Part shown: positions 1 to 7,186 of the stretch, piece by piece
Numbering within the stretch: the stretch's first letter is position 1
Layout of the letters: every line of letters begins with the position of its first letter
Assembly (NCBI GenBank): GCA_017743605.1
Contig: JAGHYO010000078.1
Span: 1-9,289, forward strand
Source: Thermoflexus sp.
GTDB taxonomy: Bacteria > Chloroflexota > Anaerolineae > Thermoflexales > Thermoflexaceae
Direction of reading: 5' to 3'
DNA length: 9,289 nucleotides
Notes under the pieces: model-generated
The model's database searches: none
Told to the model about the DNA's origin: nothing
What the model saw: only the letters and a program-made list of their open reading frames with translations
Translations under genes and position numbers: made by a program

Positions 1-1868
1 GGTTGGGGTGGGGGCTCTTCGGACCTTTCCTGTCTCTCCCCTATTTGTTCGACGATCCGGTTGTCCTGCGGGCGGCGCGGGATGCCCGATGGGCTGAGAT
101 CTGGACCTCTCTTCGCTGGCCGGTGGGTTACTACCGACCCCTCGGCCTCACGCTCTGGAAGGCGGCAGACCTGTTATGGAGGGAGGGTGCTGTCTTCGCC
201 CTTCGGGGATTGGGATTGACGTTGCACATTTTCAACGCCGCTCTGGTGGGCCTCCTGTATCGGCGCATCTCCGGATCCGGGTCGCGATGGGCTGCGCTCC
301 TGGCGGCGTTTTGGTTTCTTCTATTCCCGTTCAGCTTGCAGGCGGTGATTTATCCAAGCGCTCTGATTCATCCGCTGGTTGCCTTCCTTGCTCTATTGGG
401 GGCCATGCTGGCTTCTACCCATACTCTGCGTGGGATGGTTGGAGCGCTTTTCCCGGTGGCGCTGGCCTCCTTCGCGGCCGAGCACGGCGTCATGGCGGGC
501 TGGCTGGTCTGCTTGGCGACGGTGTTATCTGGTAAGCGCCTTGTGGCTACTGATTCCCGCGTTCGGATCTTTGCCTGGATCTATGGAATGCTCCCTATGG
601 CCTCCCTGGCGCTCTGGGTTTCCCTTGCTGGGCCCGGAAAGGCGATGCGAGGCCTACCGGTTGCGGATTGGGGACGGAACGCGCTTTATTTCCTTCAAGG
701 ACTGATCACCCCGCTTCCTCAGGCGATCCCCGCTGGCTGGCCGGCCGGGTCTGCGGCGCTGGCCTTACTGGGGCTGATCGTCCTGGGGGCGCTGGCTTTT
801 GTGTTTTATCAGTCCGGTTACATATTAGTCTGGGTGGTAGGAGTGGGATGGTATGGGCTGGCGGTGCTTCCGGCGCTGCTGACGCGACCCTTCGTGTATG
901 TCATGGACGGCCCCCGCTTGATGTATCTGGGGGCAGCGGGAGCGGCCTGGATCTGGGCTAAGGGGATACAGTGGCTTGCCCGGCGCCCTTCATGGGGGAG
1001 GATCCTCGCCGCTGTTGGAATCGGTGCCGTGGCCCTTGCCCATGGCGCTTTCCTAAAGGACATGCTTGAGCAGATGAAGGCAGGCGGCGCTCTGGTCCGG
1101 GAAACCTTGAGACAGGTGCGGGAGGTTCCCCCTGGTTCCACGCTTGTGTTCATCAATTATCCCAGTTGGCTGGCCAGCTCATCGGAGCGCTATCCATTCG
1201 GCCACGAAGGGATCCCTCTCATCCCAGACTATGTGGGCATCGGGGCGTTCTTGCACGCTAATCTGGGGGAATCATGGGAAGTCCTTCCCCTCTCATTCCC
1301 GGACGTTCTGCAACCGTGGCGCTTCCGGTATGGGACGCTGGGATCCTGGCCGGGCTGGGAAGGAATGGCGGAGATCGTGCAACGCGCGGACGCCGTTTTC
1401 CGGGTGGATTATCGAACTGAGGGATCCTTGCGTCTTGTGCGAGTCGGTGGCCGCAGGCCGTGTCAGTTCGAGTGGGCATCTTTCGGGCCGGGGTCGCTGG
1501 TTCTGTGCGAAGCATCCGTGGAGCGGGGAAAAGGGGAGCTGATTGTTCTGACGACCTGGGCGCTTCGCGCTCCGGTTCATGAGGACTGGACGGTTTTCCT
1601 TCACCTCTATGGGCCCGACGGTCGTCTGGTGGCCCAGGAGGATGGCTATCTCATCGGCAAGACGTTGCCGCCGCGCTGGATGCGCGTGGGTGCCAGCGTG
1701 CAGGATATCCGGCGCCTTCCCATATCTCCGACAGCATCCCCCGGCGCTTACCGAATCGGATTAGGGGTTTACCGATTGGATACCGGCGAGCGCGTGAATT
1801 TCCACTCGGGCATGTTTGTCCCTCAAGAGGATCGAGTCATTCCACTTGCAGCAATTGATCTGCCATGA
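1..1868 (+). CDS. GT-C type membrane glycosyltransferase-like protein (5' partial)
   Basis: This is a polytopic membrane protein cut by the left edge. The frame is open from base 3, and the TTG there is probably not the true start. About 621 residues are visible. Near the N-terminus an acidic pair follows a Phe (FDD, residues 16-18). A YYRPL motif (43-47) and LHIFNAALV come next, a layout typical of GT-C enzymes of the PMT/TMTC kind, where the acidic pair in the first outer loop is catalytic. Roughly ten hydrophobic segments run to about residue 350. A soluble region follows, and the tail (about 515-600) is beta-rich with VFLHLYG (531-537) and LDTGERV (592-598). The likely role is sugar transfer from a polyprenyl-phosphate donor on the outer membrane face; donor and acceptor are unknown. 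It overlaps the next gene by 4 bases, implying translational coupling. By eye its codons look slightly richer in T at third positions than downstream genes. The family is fairly secure, the substrate is not. Confidence 0.75.
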   Translation, partial: LGWGLFGPFLSLPYLFDDPVVLRAARDARWAEIWTSLRWPVGYYRPLGLTLWKAADLLWREGAVFALRGLGLTLHIFNAALVGLLYRRISGSGSRWAALLAAFWFLLFPFSLQAVIYPSALIHPLVAFLALLGAMLASTHTLRGMVGALFPVALASFAAEHGVMAGWLVCLATVLSGKRLVATDSRVRIFAWIYGMLPMASLALWVSLAGPGKAMRGLPVADWGRNALYFLQGLITPLPQAIPAGWPAGSAALALLGLIVLGALAFVFYQSGYILVWVVGVGWYGLAVLPALLTRPFVYVMDGPRLMYLGAAGAAWIWAKGIQWLARRPSWGRILAAVGIGAVALAHGAFLKDMLEQMKAGGALVRETLRQVREVPPGSTLVFINYPSWLASSSERYPFGHEGIPLIPDYVGIGAFLHANLGESWEVLPLSFPDVLQPWRFRYGTLGSWPGWEGMAEIVQRADAVFRVDYRTEGSLRLVRVGGRRPCQFEWASFGPGSLVLCEASVERGKGELIVLTTWALRAPVHEDWTVFLHLYGPDGRLVAQEDGYLIGKTLPPRWMRVGASVQDIRRLPISPTASPGAYRIGLGVYRLDTGERVNFHSGMFVPQEDRVIPLAAIDLP

Positions 1869-4231
1869 GCTCCTCTCGAAGCGGCGAGTTAAAGAGCGGG
1901 GCGGCATACCTTGTCCTGGCCCTTGTGGGGTTGCTGGTTGCATTTGCCCTGCGCGTCCATCGCCTGGGCGAGGCGAACGTTTGGTGGGACGAAGGGTTTA
2001 CCATCGGGCTGGCCCGTCAGCCGTTCCACGAGATGATCTTAGGGACAGCCCGGGACACCCATCCGCCGCTTTACTACGTGTTGCTCTGGCCTTGGATCCG
2101 GCTAGCAGGGGATGGGGAGTTCGGCGCTCGATTCCTATCAGTGGCCTTCGGGGTCCTCACCGTGGCTGCAGCGGGGGCTGCCGGCCGCCGGCTGGGCGGA
2201 CCCGGCGTCCAACTCCTCGCCCTCTGGCTCCTGGGGCTCTCCCGCTTTCACATCTGGTGGTCCCAGGAGATCCGGATGTATGCCTTGGCCGCCCTCGGGA
2301 TCGCCCTCTCCACTCTTTTTGCTCTGCGCACCGCACGGGATCCAGGTTCCATATGGGCATGGGGCACGTGGGCCCTGGCGAGCTCAATCGCCCTCTTCTC
2401 GGTCTACTTGGCCCTCTTCGCCTGGATCCCTCAGAGCCTCAGCCTGCTGTGGGCCATCCCCCGGCGCGCGTGGCCGCGATGGCTGCTTGCCCACGGGGCG
2501 CTTGTGCTTCTGATGAGCGGGTGGCTCGCCTTCGCCGTGCCCCGGATGGCCACCTGGTCTGCGGGCGGCCAGCCTCCCACATGGTCTGCTGTGTTGCAGC
2601 TGAGCGCGGTGGTGTGGACCACCGGGATCTCCACTTATGTGGAGCGATGGGCCGGGCCCGCTGCCCTCTTGATCGCTGGGATGCTCCTGGGGACTGCTGC
2701 CGCCGCGCGGGAGGCCGCGCGCGCGCCGCGTCGGATGCGGGGTCTGTTCCCTCTGATCCTGCTGGGAGCTGGGCTAGCCCTCCAGCCGGTAGCGGTCTGG
2801 CTGATCACCCGCCATCGGGCTTTCCTGTATACGCCCCGCCTGGAGGCACGGTACTTCCTCCCCGCGCTCCCTTACTTCAGTCTCCTGCTGGCGTTCTCCA
2901 TCGCCCAGGTTTTCTCACTCTCCCGCCTCCGACCTGTTGCCCTGGCGCTGGGACTGGGCGCGTTGAGCCTATCGCTGGCCTCGCTCCCAAGCTATTACGC
3001 CGACCGCCACTGGCGGGCAGATCTGGCCCTCCTTCCCTTCCTGATCCGCGCTTACGCCCAGCCCGGAGATGGCGTGATCCTGGTCTCCGGGGACCGCGCG
3101 CCGACGTTCCGGTATTACTACGAGCGGATCGATGGAGCGAACGGCCTTCCGCCGGTGTATCCGGTCCCCCGGCAGGTCGCCCCGGTTCGATCGGACACGG
3201 TGGAGGGGGAGCTGGGGGAGATCCTCCGTGCCCATCCGCGGATCTGGCTGGCCCGGATGGAAAGCCACCTTCAGGATCCCGAGGGATGGGTGGAACGGTG
3301 GCTGGACGCCCATCTCTACCGCGTGCTGGAGTTTCCATTCGGCCGCAACGGTCTGATTCTGTACGTGTCCTCCCCTCACGAGCCCATCGTCCCCGTGGAG
3401 AACCCGGCCCGCATGAATGAAATCCATCGCTTGGAGGATCCGCTTGGGATCTTTCTCGGATACGATCGGATCGGGCGCACGTTCCGGCCTGGGGAGACCA
3501 TGCGCATCGGCCTGTACCTGCAGTCCGGCCGTCCGCTCTCCCTGACGGTGGAATGGATCCGCAGGCCGGATCAGCGGGTCGCTCGGGCGGAGCTCCATAT
3601 CCCGGCGGGGTCAGGGATCCGGCGGCGTTCCCTGGAGCTGCCCGTCACCCCCTACACGCCTTCGGGGGATTACATCGTCCGGGTTCAGGCGGAAGGGGGC
3701 GGATCGGTGACGATCCCCGCGTTCCGGGTGGAGGGAATGGTCCCTCCCCCTCCCCCTTCCCCCTCGGAGATTGCCCATCCGATGTCTGCGCGCCTGGGGG
3801 ATCAAATCCGGTTCCTGGGTTACCGCCTGGATGGGGTCCGGGCGGGGAATCCGCCGGAAGCAGGGCCGGGGGACACGCTGTTTCTGGACCTCTACTGGGA
3901 GGCCGAGGGGCCGATCTCCCGTTCCTATATGGTGTTCACCCATCTGATCGGGGAGATCTGGAACCCGGCCACCGGCAACCCGGTCTGGGCGCAGGACGAT
4001 CAGGTCCCCCTGGAGGGAGCGTATCCGACCACCCACTGGATCCCCGGTCAGCCGTTGCGGGATCGCTATGTGCTCCGGCTGCCGGTGGAGATGCCCCCCG
4101 GAGACTATCTCCTGGAGGCCGGGATGTATTTGCTGGAGACAGGGGAGCGTTTGCCGGTGAGCGGAGAGGGGGCCGATCCGGCCGCTCGTCGCCTGATCCT
4201 TGGCATCATCCGCGTGCGCCCGCAGCAGTGA
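1865..4231 (+). CDS. GT-C / PMT_2-like (GT39 family) membrane glycosyltransferase with beta-rich C-terminal tail
   Basis: The product has 788 residues. The ATG overlaps the previous stop (ATGA). The N-terminus shows the classic ArnT/PMT_2 pattern: a first membrane helix (about 15-30), WWDEGFT with the catalytic-type Asp-Glu at 42-43, then HPPLYY at 66-71 and a conserved ARFLS. In this family these features belong to enzymes that take sugar from polyprenyl-phosphate sugars outside the membrane. Around ten more hydrophobic stretches extend to about residue 385. A soluble region (about 390-510) follows, as in many bacterial relatives. Two beta-rich segments then flank a short proline run (VPPPPPSPS, 626-634). 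The second segment contains VFTHLIG (690-696) and LLETGERL (756-763), echoing the tail of the preceding protein. It is longer than simple ArnT-like enzymes (about 550) because of this tail. It probably forms an operon with the upstream gene. Acceptor and sugar cannot be told from sequence. Confidence 0.85.
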   Translation: MSSSRSGELKSGAAYLVLALVGLLVAFALRVHRLGEANVWWDEGFTIGLARQPFHEMILGTARDTHPPLYYVLLWPWIRLAGDGEFGARFLSVAFGVLTVAAAGAAGRRLGGPGVQLLALWLLGLSRFHIWWSQEIRMYALAALGIALSTLFALRTARDPGSIWAWGTWALASSIALFSVYLALFAWIPQSLSLLWAIPRRAWPRWLLAHGALVLLMSGWLAFAVPRMATWSAGGQPPTWSAVLQLSAVVWTTGISTYVERWAGPAALLIAGMLLGTAAAAREAARAPRRMRGLFPLILLGAGLALQPVAVWLITRHRAFLYTPRLEARYFLPALPYFSLLLAFSIAQVFSLSRLRPVALALGLGALSLSLASLPSYYADRHWRADLALLPFLIRAYAQPGDGVILVSGDRAPTFRYYYERIDGANGLPPVYPVPRQVAPVRSDTVEGELGEILRAHPRIWLARMESHLQDPEGWVERWLDAHLYRVLEFPFGRNGLILYVSSPHEPIVPVENPARMNEIHRLEDPLGIFLGYDRIGRTFRPGETMRIGLYLQSGRPLSLTVEWIRRPDQRVARAELHIPAGSGIRRRSLELPVTPYTPSGDYIVRVQAEGGGSVTIPAFRVEGMVPPPPPSPSEIAHPMSARLGDQIRFLGYRLDGVRAGNPPEAGPGDTLFLDLYWEAEGPISRSYMVFTHLIGEIWNPATGNPVWAQDDQVPLEGAYPTTHWIPGQPLRDRYVLRLPVEMPPGDYLLEAGMYLLETGERLPVSGEGADPAARRLILGIIRVRPQQ

Positions 4232-4285
4232 GCCGAGATCTTCCCTTCCTGGTCCTCTTGTCCTTCCACAAGGTCCGAATCAAAC

Positions 4286-4315
4286 TTGACTTGCGAGAAC
4301 GGCTTAGGCTAAAAG
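4286..4315 (+). promoter_or_regulatory. Candidate sigma-70-type promoter for xpt-coaBC
   Basis: In the 134-base gap between the glycosyltransferase and xpt there is TTGACT (4286-4291, five of six to the -35 consensus). It is followed after 18 bases by TAAAAG (4310-4315, four of six to the -10 consensus). Transcription would start about 45 bases before the xpt GTG. No convincing terminator for the upstream operon is visible; only a weak CTTGT/ACAAG hairpin (4257-4272) without a T-run. I found no purine-riboswitch core here, although B. subtilis xpt carries one. This is inference from consensus matching. Confidence 0.4.
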
Positions 4316-4365
4316 GTCCCCGCCCGGCCTCAATCTGTGCGAAACGTTTTGAGGAGAGGTTTTCG

Positions 4366-4935
4366 GTGGAAGCGCTGAAAGAAGCGATCCGGCGCCATGG
4401 GCGTCATCTGGGGAACGGCATCATCAAGGTGGATGCTTTCCTGAACCACCAGATTGATCCGGCCCTGATCGCCGCTTGCGGACAGGAGCTCGCTCGGCGG
4501 TTCCGCCATCTGGGGCCCACCAAGGTGCTGACCGCGGAGATCTCCGGGATCGGGCCAGCGCTGATGACCGCCTACGCTCTGGGGGTGCCCCTGGTTTTCG
4601 CTCGCAAACACAAACCCCTCACGATGGGGGATGATGTCTTTTTCGCCGCCGCCCCTTCCCACACGAAGGGTGGAGACGTGACGTTGCTGGTGGCTGCTGA
4701 CCATCTGCGAGCGGGGGATCGGGTGTTGATCATCGACGACTTCCTGGCCACCGGGGCGACCATCCTGGCGTTGGCCCGGCTGGCCCAAGCGGCGGGCGCC
4801 CAGGTGATCGGGATCGGCGCAGTGATCGAGAAGCGGTTTGAAGGCGGACGGGATCGGCTGCGAGCCCTGAATGTGCCTGTTGAATCCCTGGCCGTGGTCA
4901 TTGGCGTGGAGAGCGAACAGATCCTCCTGGAGTGA
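4366..4935 (+). CDS. xpt: Xanthine phosphoribosyltransferase
   Basis: This 189-residue cytoplasmic enzyme transfers the phosphoribosyl group of PRPP to xanthine, giving XMP (purine salvage). The sequence tracks B. subtilis Xpt (194 aa) closely. It has an EALK start, VDAFLNHQIDP, an ISGIGPALMTAYALGVP block, ARKHKPLT (79-86) and the PRPP-binding loop VLIIDDFLATGAT (120-132) with its two Asp. IGIGAVIEKRFEGGRDRL and ESLAVVIGVE follow. The GTG at 4366 is chosen because GAGGAGAGG lies at 4351-4359, six bases upstream, and because it matches the family's N-terminus. The frame is open much further upstream, but that part is antisense-like noise inside the glycosyltransferase gene. coaBC follows 50 bases later and is probably co-transcribed. 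The assignment among purine PRTases (xanthine rather than hypoxanthine/guanine) rests on overall similarity to Xpt and is fairly sure. Confidence 0.92.
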   Translation: MEALKEAIRRHGRHLGNGIIKVDAFLNHQIDPALIAACGQELARRFRHLGPTKVLTAEISGIGPALMTAYALGVPLVFARKHKPLTMGDDVFFAAAPSHTKGGDVTLLVAADHLRAGDRVLIIDDFLATGATILALARLAQAAGAQVIGIGAVIEKRFEGGRDRLRALNVPVESLAVVIGVESEQILLE

Positions 4936-4985
4936 GGCCAGACAACGGATCACCGTTTGTGAGAGCGACACACGGAGCGCCATAT

Positions 4986-6218
4986 ATGGAACCGATCCCA
5001 GTCTTGAAAGATCGACACATCGTCCTGGGGGTTACTGGGGGAATTGCGGCGTATAAGACCGCGGACTTAGCCAGCAGGCTGACCCAGGCTGGGGCCCGCG
5101 TGGATGTGGTGATGACCGCAGCGGCGACCCGCCTGGTGTCGCCGTTCACCTTCCAGGCGCTCACCGGCCGGCCGGTTTGGACGGATCTATGGGCATCTAC
5201 TCCGGAGACGGCGCTGCCCCATATCGTGCTGGGCGAGGCTGCGGACCTGGTGGTGATCGCCCCGGCTACGGCTGATTTCCTGGCCAAAATGGCCCACGGC
5301 CTGGCAGATGATTTGCTCAGCGTCCTGTGCTTAGCGGCCCGAGCGCCGATCCTGGTCGCCCCCGCCATGGACGCGGGGATGTGGGCCCATCCGGCGACCC
5401 AAGAGAACGTGGCCCGGCTTCGGGCCCGGGGAGTGGAGATCATCGGCCCGGCGTATGGCCGCATGGCTTCCGGTCTGGAGGGGTGGGGGCGGATGGTGGA
5501 GCCCGCGGAGCTTCTGGGGCACGTCCGCCGAGCGCTGGGGCGGCACGGCCCGCTGGCCGGCCGCCGGGTAGCGGTCACCGCGGGCCCCACCTGTGAGCCC
5601 ATCGACCCCGTCCGCTTCATCGGGAACCGATCCTCCGGCAAGCAGGGGTTCGCCCTGTCCCAGGCCGCCCTGGACCGCGGCGCGGAAGTGGTGTTGATCG
5701 CCGGACCGGTCGCCCTGGAGACCCCCGTCGGGGCCCGCCGCATCGATGTGGGGACCGCCGCGGAGATGGCGGAGGCGGTCTGGCGGGAAGCTGAAGCCGC
5801 CGATGTCCTCCTGATGGCCGCCGCGGTGGCGGATTACCGCCCCGCCCAAAGCCAGCCTTTCAAAATCAAGCGGGGGGAAGGGCTCGCCCTGGAGCTGATC
5901 CCAACGGTGGACATCCTGGCCGGCGTGGCCGCCCGCCGCGCCTCCGCCGGCAAACCCCATGTGATCGTGGGGTTCGCTGCGGAAACCCGCGATCTTCTGG
6001 AAAACGCCCAGGCGAAGCTCCGGGCCAAAGGGCTGGACCTCATCGTCGCCAACGATGTGACGGAGCCCGGGGCCGGGTTCGCGGTGGACACCAATCGGGT
6101 CACCCTCATCGACGCCCGGGGCCGCATCGAGCCGCTCCCGCTGATGAGCAAAGCCGCCGTCGCTGAGGCGATCCTCGATCGCGTCGTGGCGCTGCTTTCG
6201 GCGACCGGGGGAGGATAA
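4986..6218 (+). CDS. coaBC: Bifunctional phosphopantothenoylcysteine decarboxylase / phosphopantothenate-cysteine ligase CoaBC
   Basis: The product has 410 residues, the normal length for Dfp/CoaBC (about 400-430). It performs two steps of coenzyme A synthesis: the C-terminal CoaB domain joins 4'-phosphopantothenate to cysteine using CTP, and the N-terminal flavoprotein CoaC domain decarboxylates the product to 4'-phosphopantetheine. CoaC shows VTGGIAAYK (16-24), the active-site His in LPHIVLG (His79), APATADFLAKMAHG, and PAMDAGMW (126-133). CoaB begins near residue 185 and shows TAGPT, IDPVRFIGNRSSGK (Asn214, Lys219), AAAVADYRP and FKIKRGE (Lys293/Lys295). The odd residue is Asp129, where E. 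coli Dfp has Asn in PxMNxxMW. The ATG at 4986 has GGAG at 4974-4977 and fits family starts. An in-frame GTG at 4932, overlapping the xpt stop, is an alternative but would add 18 unconserved residues. It converges with the PEBP gene across only 19 bases. Confidence 0.95.
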   Translation: MEPIPVLKDRHIVLGVTGGIAAYKTADLASRLTQAGARVDVVMTAAATRLVSPFTFQALTGRPVWTDLWASTPETALPHIVLGEAADLVVIAPATADFLAKMAHGLADDLLSVLCLAARAPILVAPAMDAGMWAHPATQENVARLRARGVEIIGPAYGRMASGLEGWGRMVEPAELLGHVRRALGRHGPLAGRRVAVTAGPTCEPIDPVRFIGNRSSGKQGFALSQAALDRGAEVVLIAGPVALETPVGARRIDVGTAAEMAEAVWREAEAADVLLMAAAVADYRPAQSQPFKIKRGEGLALELIPTVDILAGVAARRASAGKPHVIVGFAAETRDLLENAQAKLRAKGLDLIVANDVTEPGAGFAVDTNRVTLIDARGRIEPLPLMSKAAVAEAILDRVVALLSATGGG

Positions 6219-6237
6219 CCGTCCCGGTGAACGTGGC

Positions 6238-6882
6238 TCATCGCCCGTAGCGCCCAATCAGTCGCCCGATCCCCCGGATGTGGCCCTGGATGGCCTGCTC
6301 CACCGCTGCGGCGCCGGCGCCGGGCGGAAGATCCGGGGAGATGTCCAGGGCGTAGAGCGTGAACCGGTAGCGGTGGGCCGGGCCCGGCGGCGGGCATGGG
6401 CCCCCGTATCCGATGCGCCCGAAGTCGTTCCGACCCTGGAACCCGATACCTTCCACCGCAGGCTCCGCCGGCACGCCCTCCGGGAGCTCCGTTCGATCCG
6501 GCGGGATCTGATACAGCACCCAATGGATGAACCGTCCTCCCGGCGCATCCGGATCGTCCATGATCAACGCCAGACTGCGGGTTCCCGGCGGGGGCGCGTC
6601 CCAGCGCAGAGGAGGCGAGCGATCCGCTCCGGTGCATGTATACGCCACGGGAATCAGATCCCTATCCGCGAAGGCCGGGCTGCGGAGCCGGAGCTCACGG
6701 ATCTCCTCCCCCGGCGTCGCAGGGGCAGGAACGGCGGTGGGTGAAACCGGCACGGGGGATGGCTGGCCTGCCGGAGTGGGCGAGGGGAGGATCGTTGGGG
6801 AGGCCGGCAAGGGCGATGGCCGGCATCCGAACCCGAGGATGAGCAACAACCCGATCAGCCCCCAAGCTCCTGCCTGCTTCAT
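6238..6882 (-). CDS. YbhB/YbcL family PEBP (Raf kinase inhibitor-like) lipoprotein
   Basis: The product has 214 residues. It starts at the ATG at 6882 (reverse strand), preceded six bases upstream by GGGAGGG (6889-6895). Fourteen extra in-frame codons upstream are discounted because they place the signal sequence internally. The N-terminus is a lipoprotein-like signal (hydrophobic 5-19, Cys20; the GFG before the Cys is a loose lipobox). A Pro/Ser/Thr-rich linker runs from 21 to about 58. The PEBP domain follows: SPAF, IPVAYTCTGADRSPPLRW, DDPDAPGG (109-116), HW (120-121), then GPCPPPG (161-167) and HRYRF (170-174). These are the two signature blocks lining the anion/ligand pocket. Cys83 and Cys163 could pair outside the cell. 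The biochemical role of bacterial PEBP proteins is poorly defined, so no specific function is claimed. Family assignment is sure; lipid anchoring is likely. Confidence 0.93.
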   Translation of the reverse strand: MKQAGAWGLIGLLLILGFGCRPSPLPASPTILPSPTPAGQPSPVPVSPTAVPAPATPGEEIRELRLRSPAFADRDLIPVAYTCTGADRSPPLRWDAPPPGTRSLALIMDDPDAPGGRFIHWVLYQIPPDRTELPEGVPAEPAVEGIGFQGRNDFGRIGYGGPCPPPGPAHRYRFTLYALDISPDLPPGAGAAAVEQAIQGHIRGIGRLIGRYGR

Positions 6883-7012
6883 TGGAATCCCTCCCATTAG
6901 ATTTGTCGCGCGCTGGAATATCATCGGTCCCAGAGCACGCTTTTCTCATTGAAGATGCTCCAACTGCCTACCCCAGCCTTCTGAGTTTATCCTTCCTTCA
7001 GCCGCAAACCAG

Positions 7013-7050
7013 CCTGGGAAGAGGTAACTCCCCAGGAGGCCACAGAGGCT
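7013..7050 (+). other. Candidate structured RNA hairpins in the leader of the plsY-like gene
   Basis: Within the 304-base divergent gap (6883-7186) CCTGGG (7013-7018) pairs perfectly with CCCAGG (7031-7036). Inside, GAG (7021-7023) pairs with CTC (7028-7030) around a GTAA loop, which is a GNRA tetraloop. Together they make nine pairs with an AA bulge. Immediately after, GGCC (7038-7041) and GGCT (7047-7050) can close a small hairpin over ACAGA, and a T-rich stretch follows (TTTAATTTTT, 7053-7062). This could be a leader or attenuator for the downstream gene, or a weak terminator. I do not recognise a known riboswitch class in it (cobalamin, fluoride, Moco and c-di-GMP patterns were considered). 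The rest of the gap shows no gene and no strong promoter. On the reverse strand TCTAAT near 6898-6903 is too close to the PEBP start to serve it. Confidence 0.3.
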
Positions 7051-7125
7051 ACTTTAATTTTTGTCCAACCGACGGGCGACGGAAAATCCAGGCGATGGGC
7101 TCTGGAAGGGCTAAGGGATTCGGAG

Positions 7126-7131
7126 TATGCT
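7126..7131 (+). promoter_or_regulatory. Weak -10-like box upstream of the plsY-like gene
   Basis: TATGCT (four of six to the -10 consensus) lies 55 bases before the ATG. No good -35 exists at 17-18 bases (TGGAAG or CTGGAA, three of six). If used, it would give a short leader that still includes the ribosome-site hairpin at 7146-7185 but not the hairpins at 7013-7050. It is listed because it is the best visible candidate, not because it is strong. Confidence 0.2.
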
Positions 7132-7145
7132 TAAAAAGGGCTGTT

Positions 7146-7185
7146 CCTCCCGTGCCTTCGAGGTGCCTTCGGGCCTGGAGGGAGG
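7146..7185 (+). promoter_or_regulatory. Possible ribosome-site-sequestering stem before the plsY-like gene
   Basis: CCTCCC (7146-7151) is the exact complement of GGGAGG (7180-7185), which is part of the GGAGGGAGGG ribosome binding site (7177-7186) just before the ATG at 7187. The enclosed 28 bases contain GCC-TTCG-GGC (7165-7174), the very stable cUUCGg hairpin. They also contain a 9-base direct repeat GTGCCTTCG (7152-7160 and 7163-7171). In RNA this would form a closed stem hiding the Shine-Dalgarno, a layout used for translational control or thermosensing. GC-rich genomes make such pairings by chance, so confidence is limited. Confidence 0.3.
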
Positions 7186-7186
7186 G

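Noticed and set aside
1816..3420. Long 534-codon open frame on the + strand overlapping the second glycosyltransferase.
   Set aside because: It is rich in Arg, Pro, Gly and Ser with no family pattern, and lies over a gene with clear GT-C motifs. Long shadow frames are expected at this GC content.
3553..4365. Upstream extension of the xpt reading frame as a possible fusion.
   Set aside because: The extension overlaps the glycosyltransferase gene in another frame and has shadow-type composition. The GTG at 4366 has an excellent ribosome site and fits the family start.
4232..4365. Purine riboswitch before xpt.
   Set aside because: I could not find the conserved three-way-junction loop sequences of the purine aptamer; only a weak short hairpin and a promoter-like pair are present.
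6219..6237. Bidirectional terminator between the convergent coaBC and PEBP genes.
   Set aside because: The 19-base gap has no stable hairpin or T-run.
5331..6257. Antisense 308-codon open frame opposite coaBC.
   Set aside because: Its translation is low-complexity and shows no family features, while the + strand encodes unmistakable CoaBC.
6896..6925. Promoter for the PEBP gene with TCTAAT on the reverse strand (about 6898-6903) and ATGATA 17 bases upstream.
   Set aside because: Transcription would start inside or after the ribosome binding site, leaving no usable leader.
7071..7130. Fluoride riboswitch suggested by GGCGATGG at 7091-7098.
   Set aside because: The CCGCC-type pairing partner and the remaining conserved blocks are missing, and the downstream gene is not a fluoride exporter.
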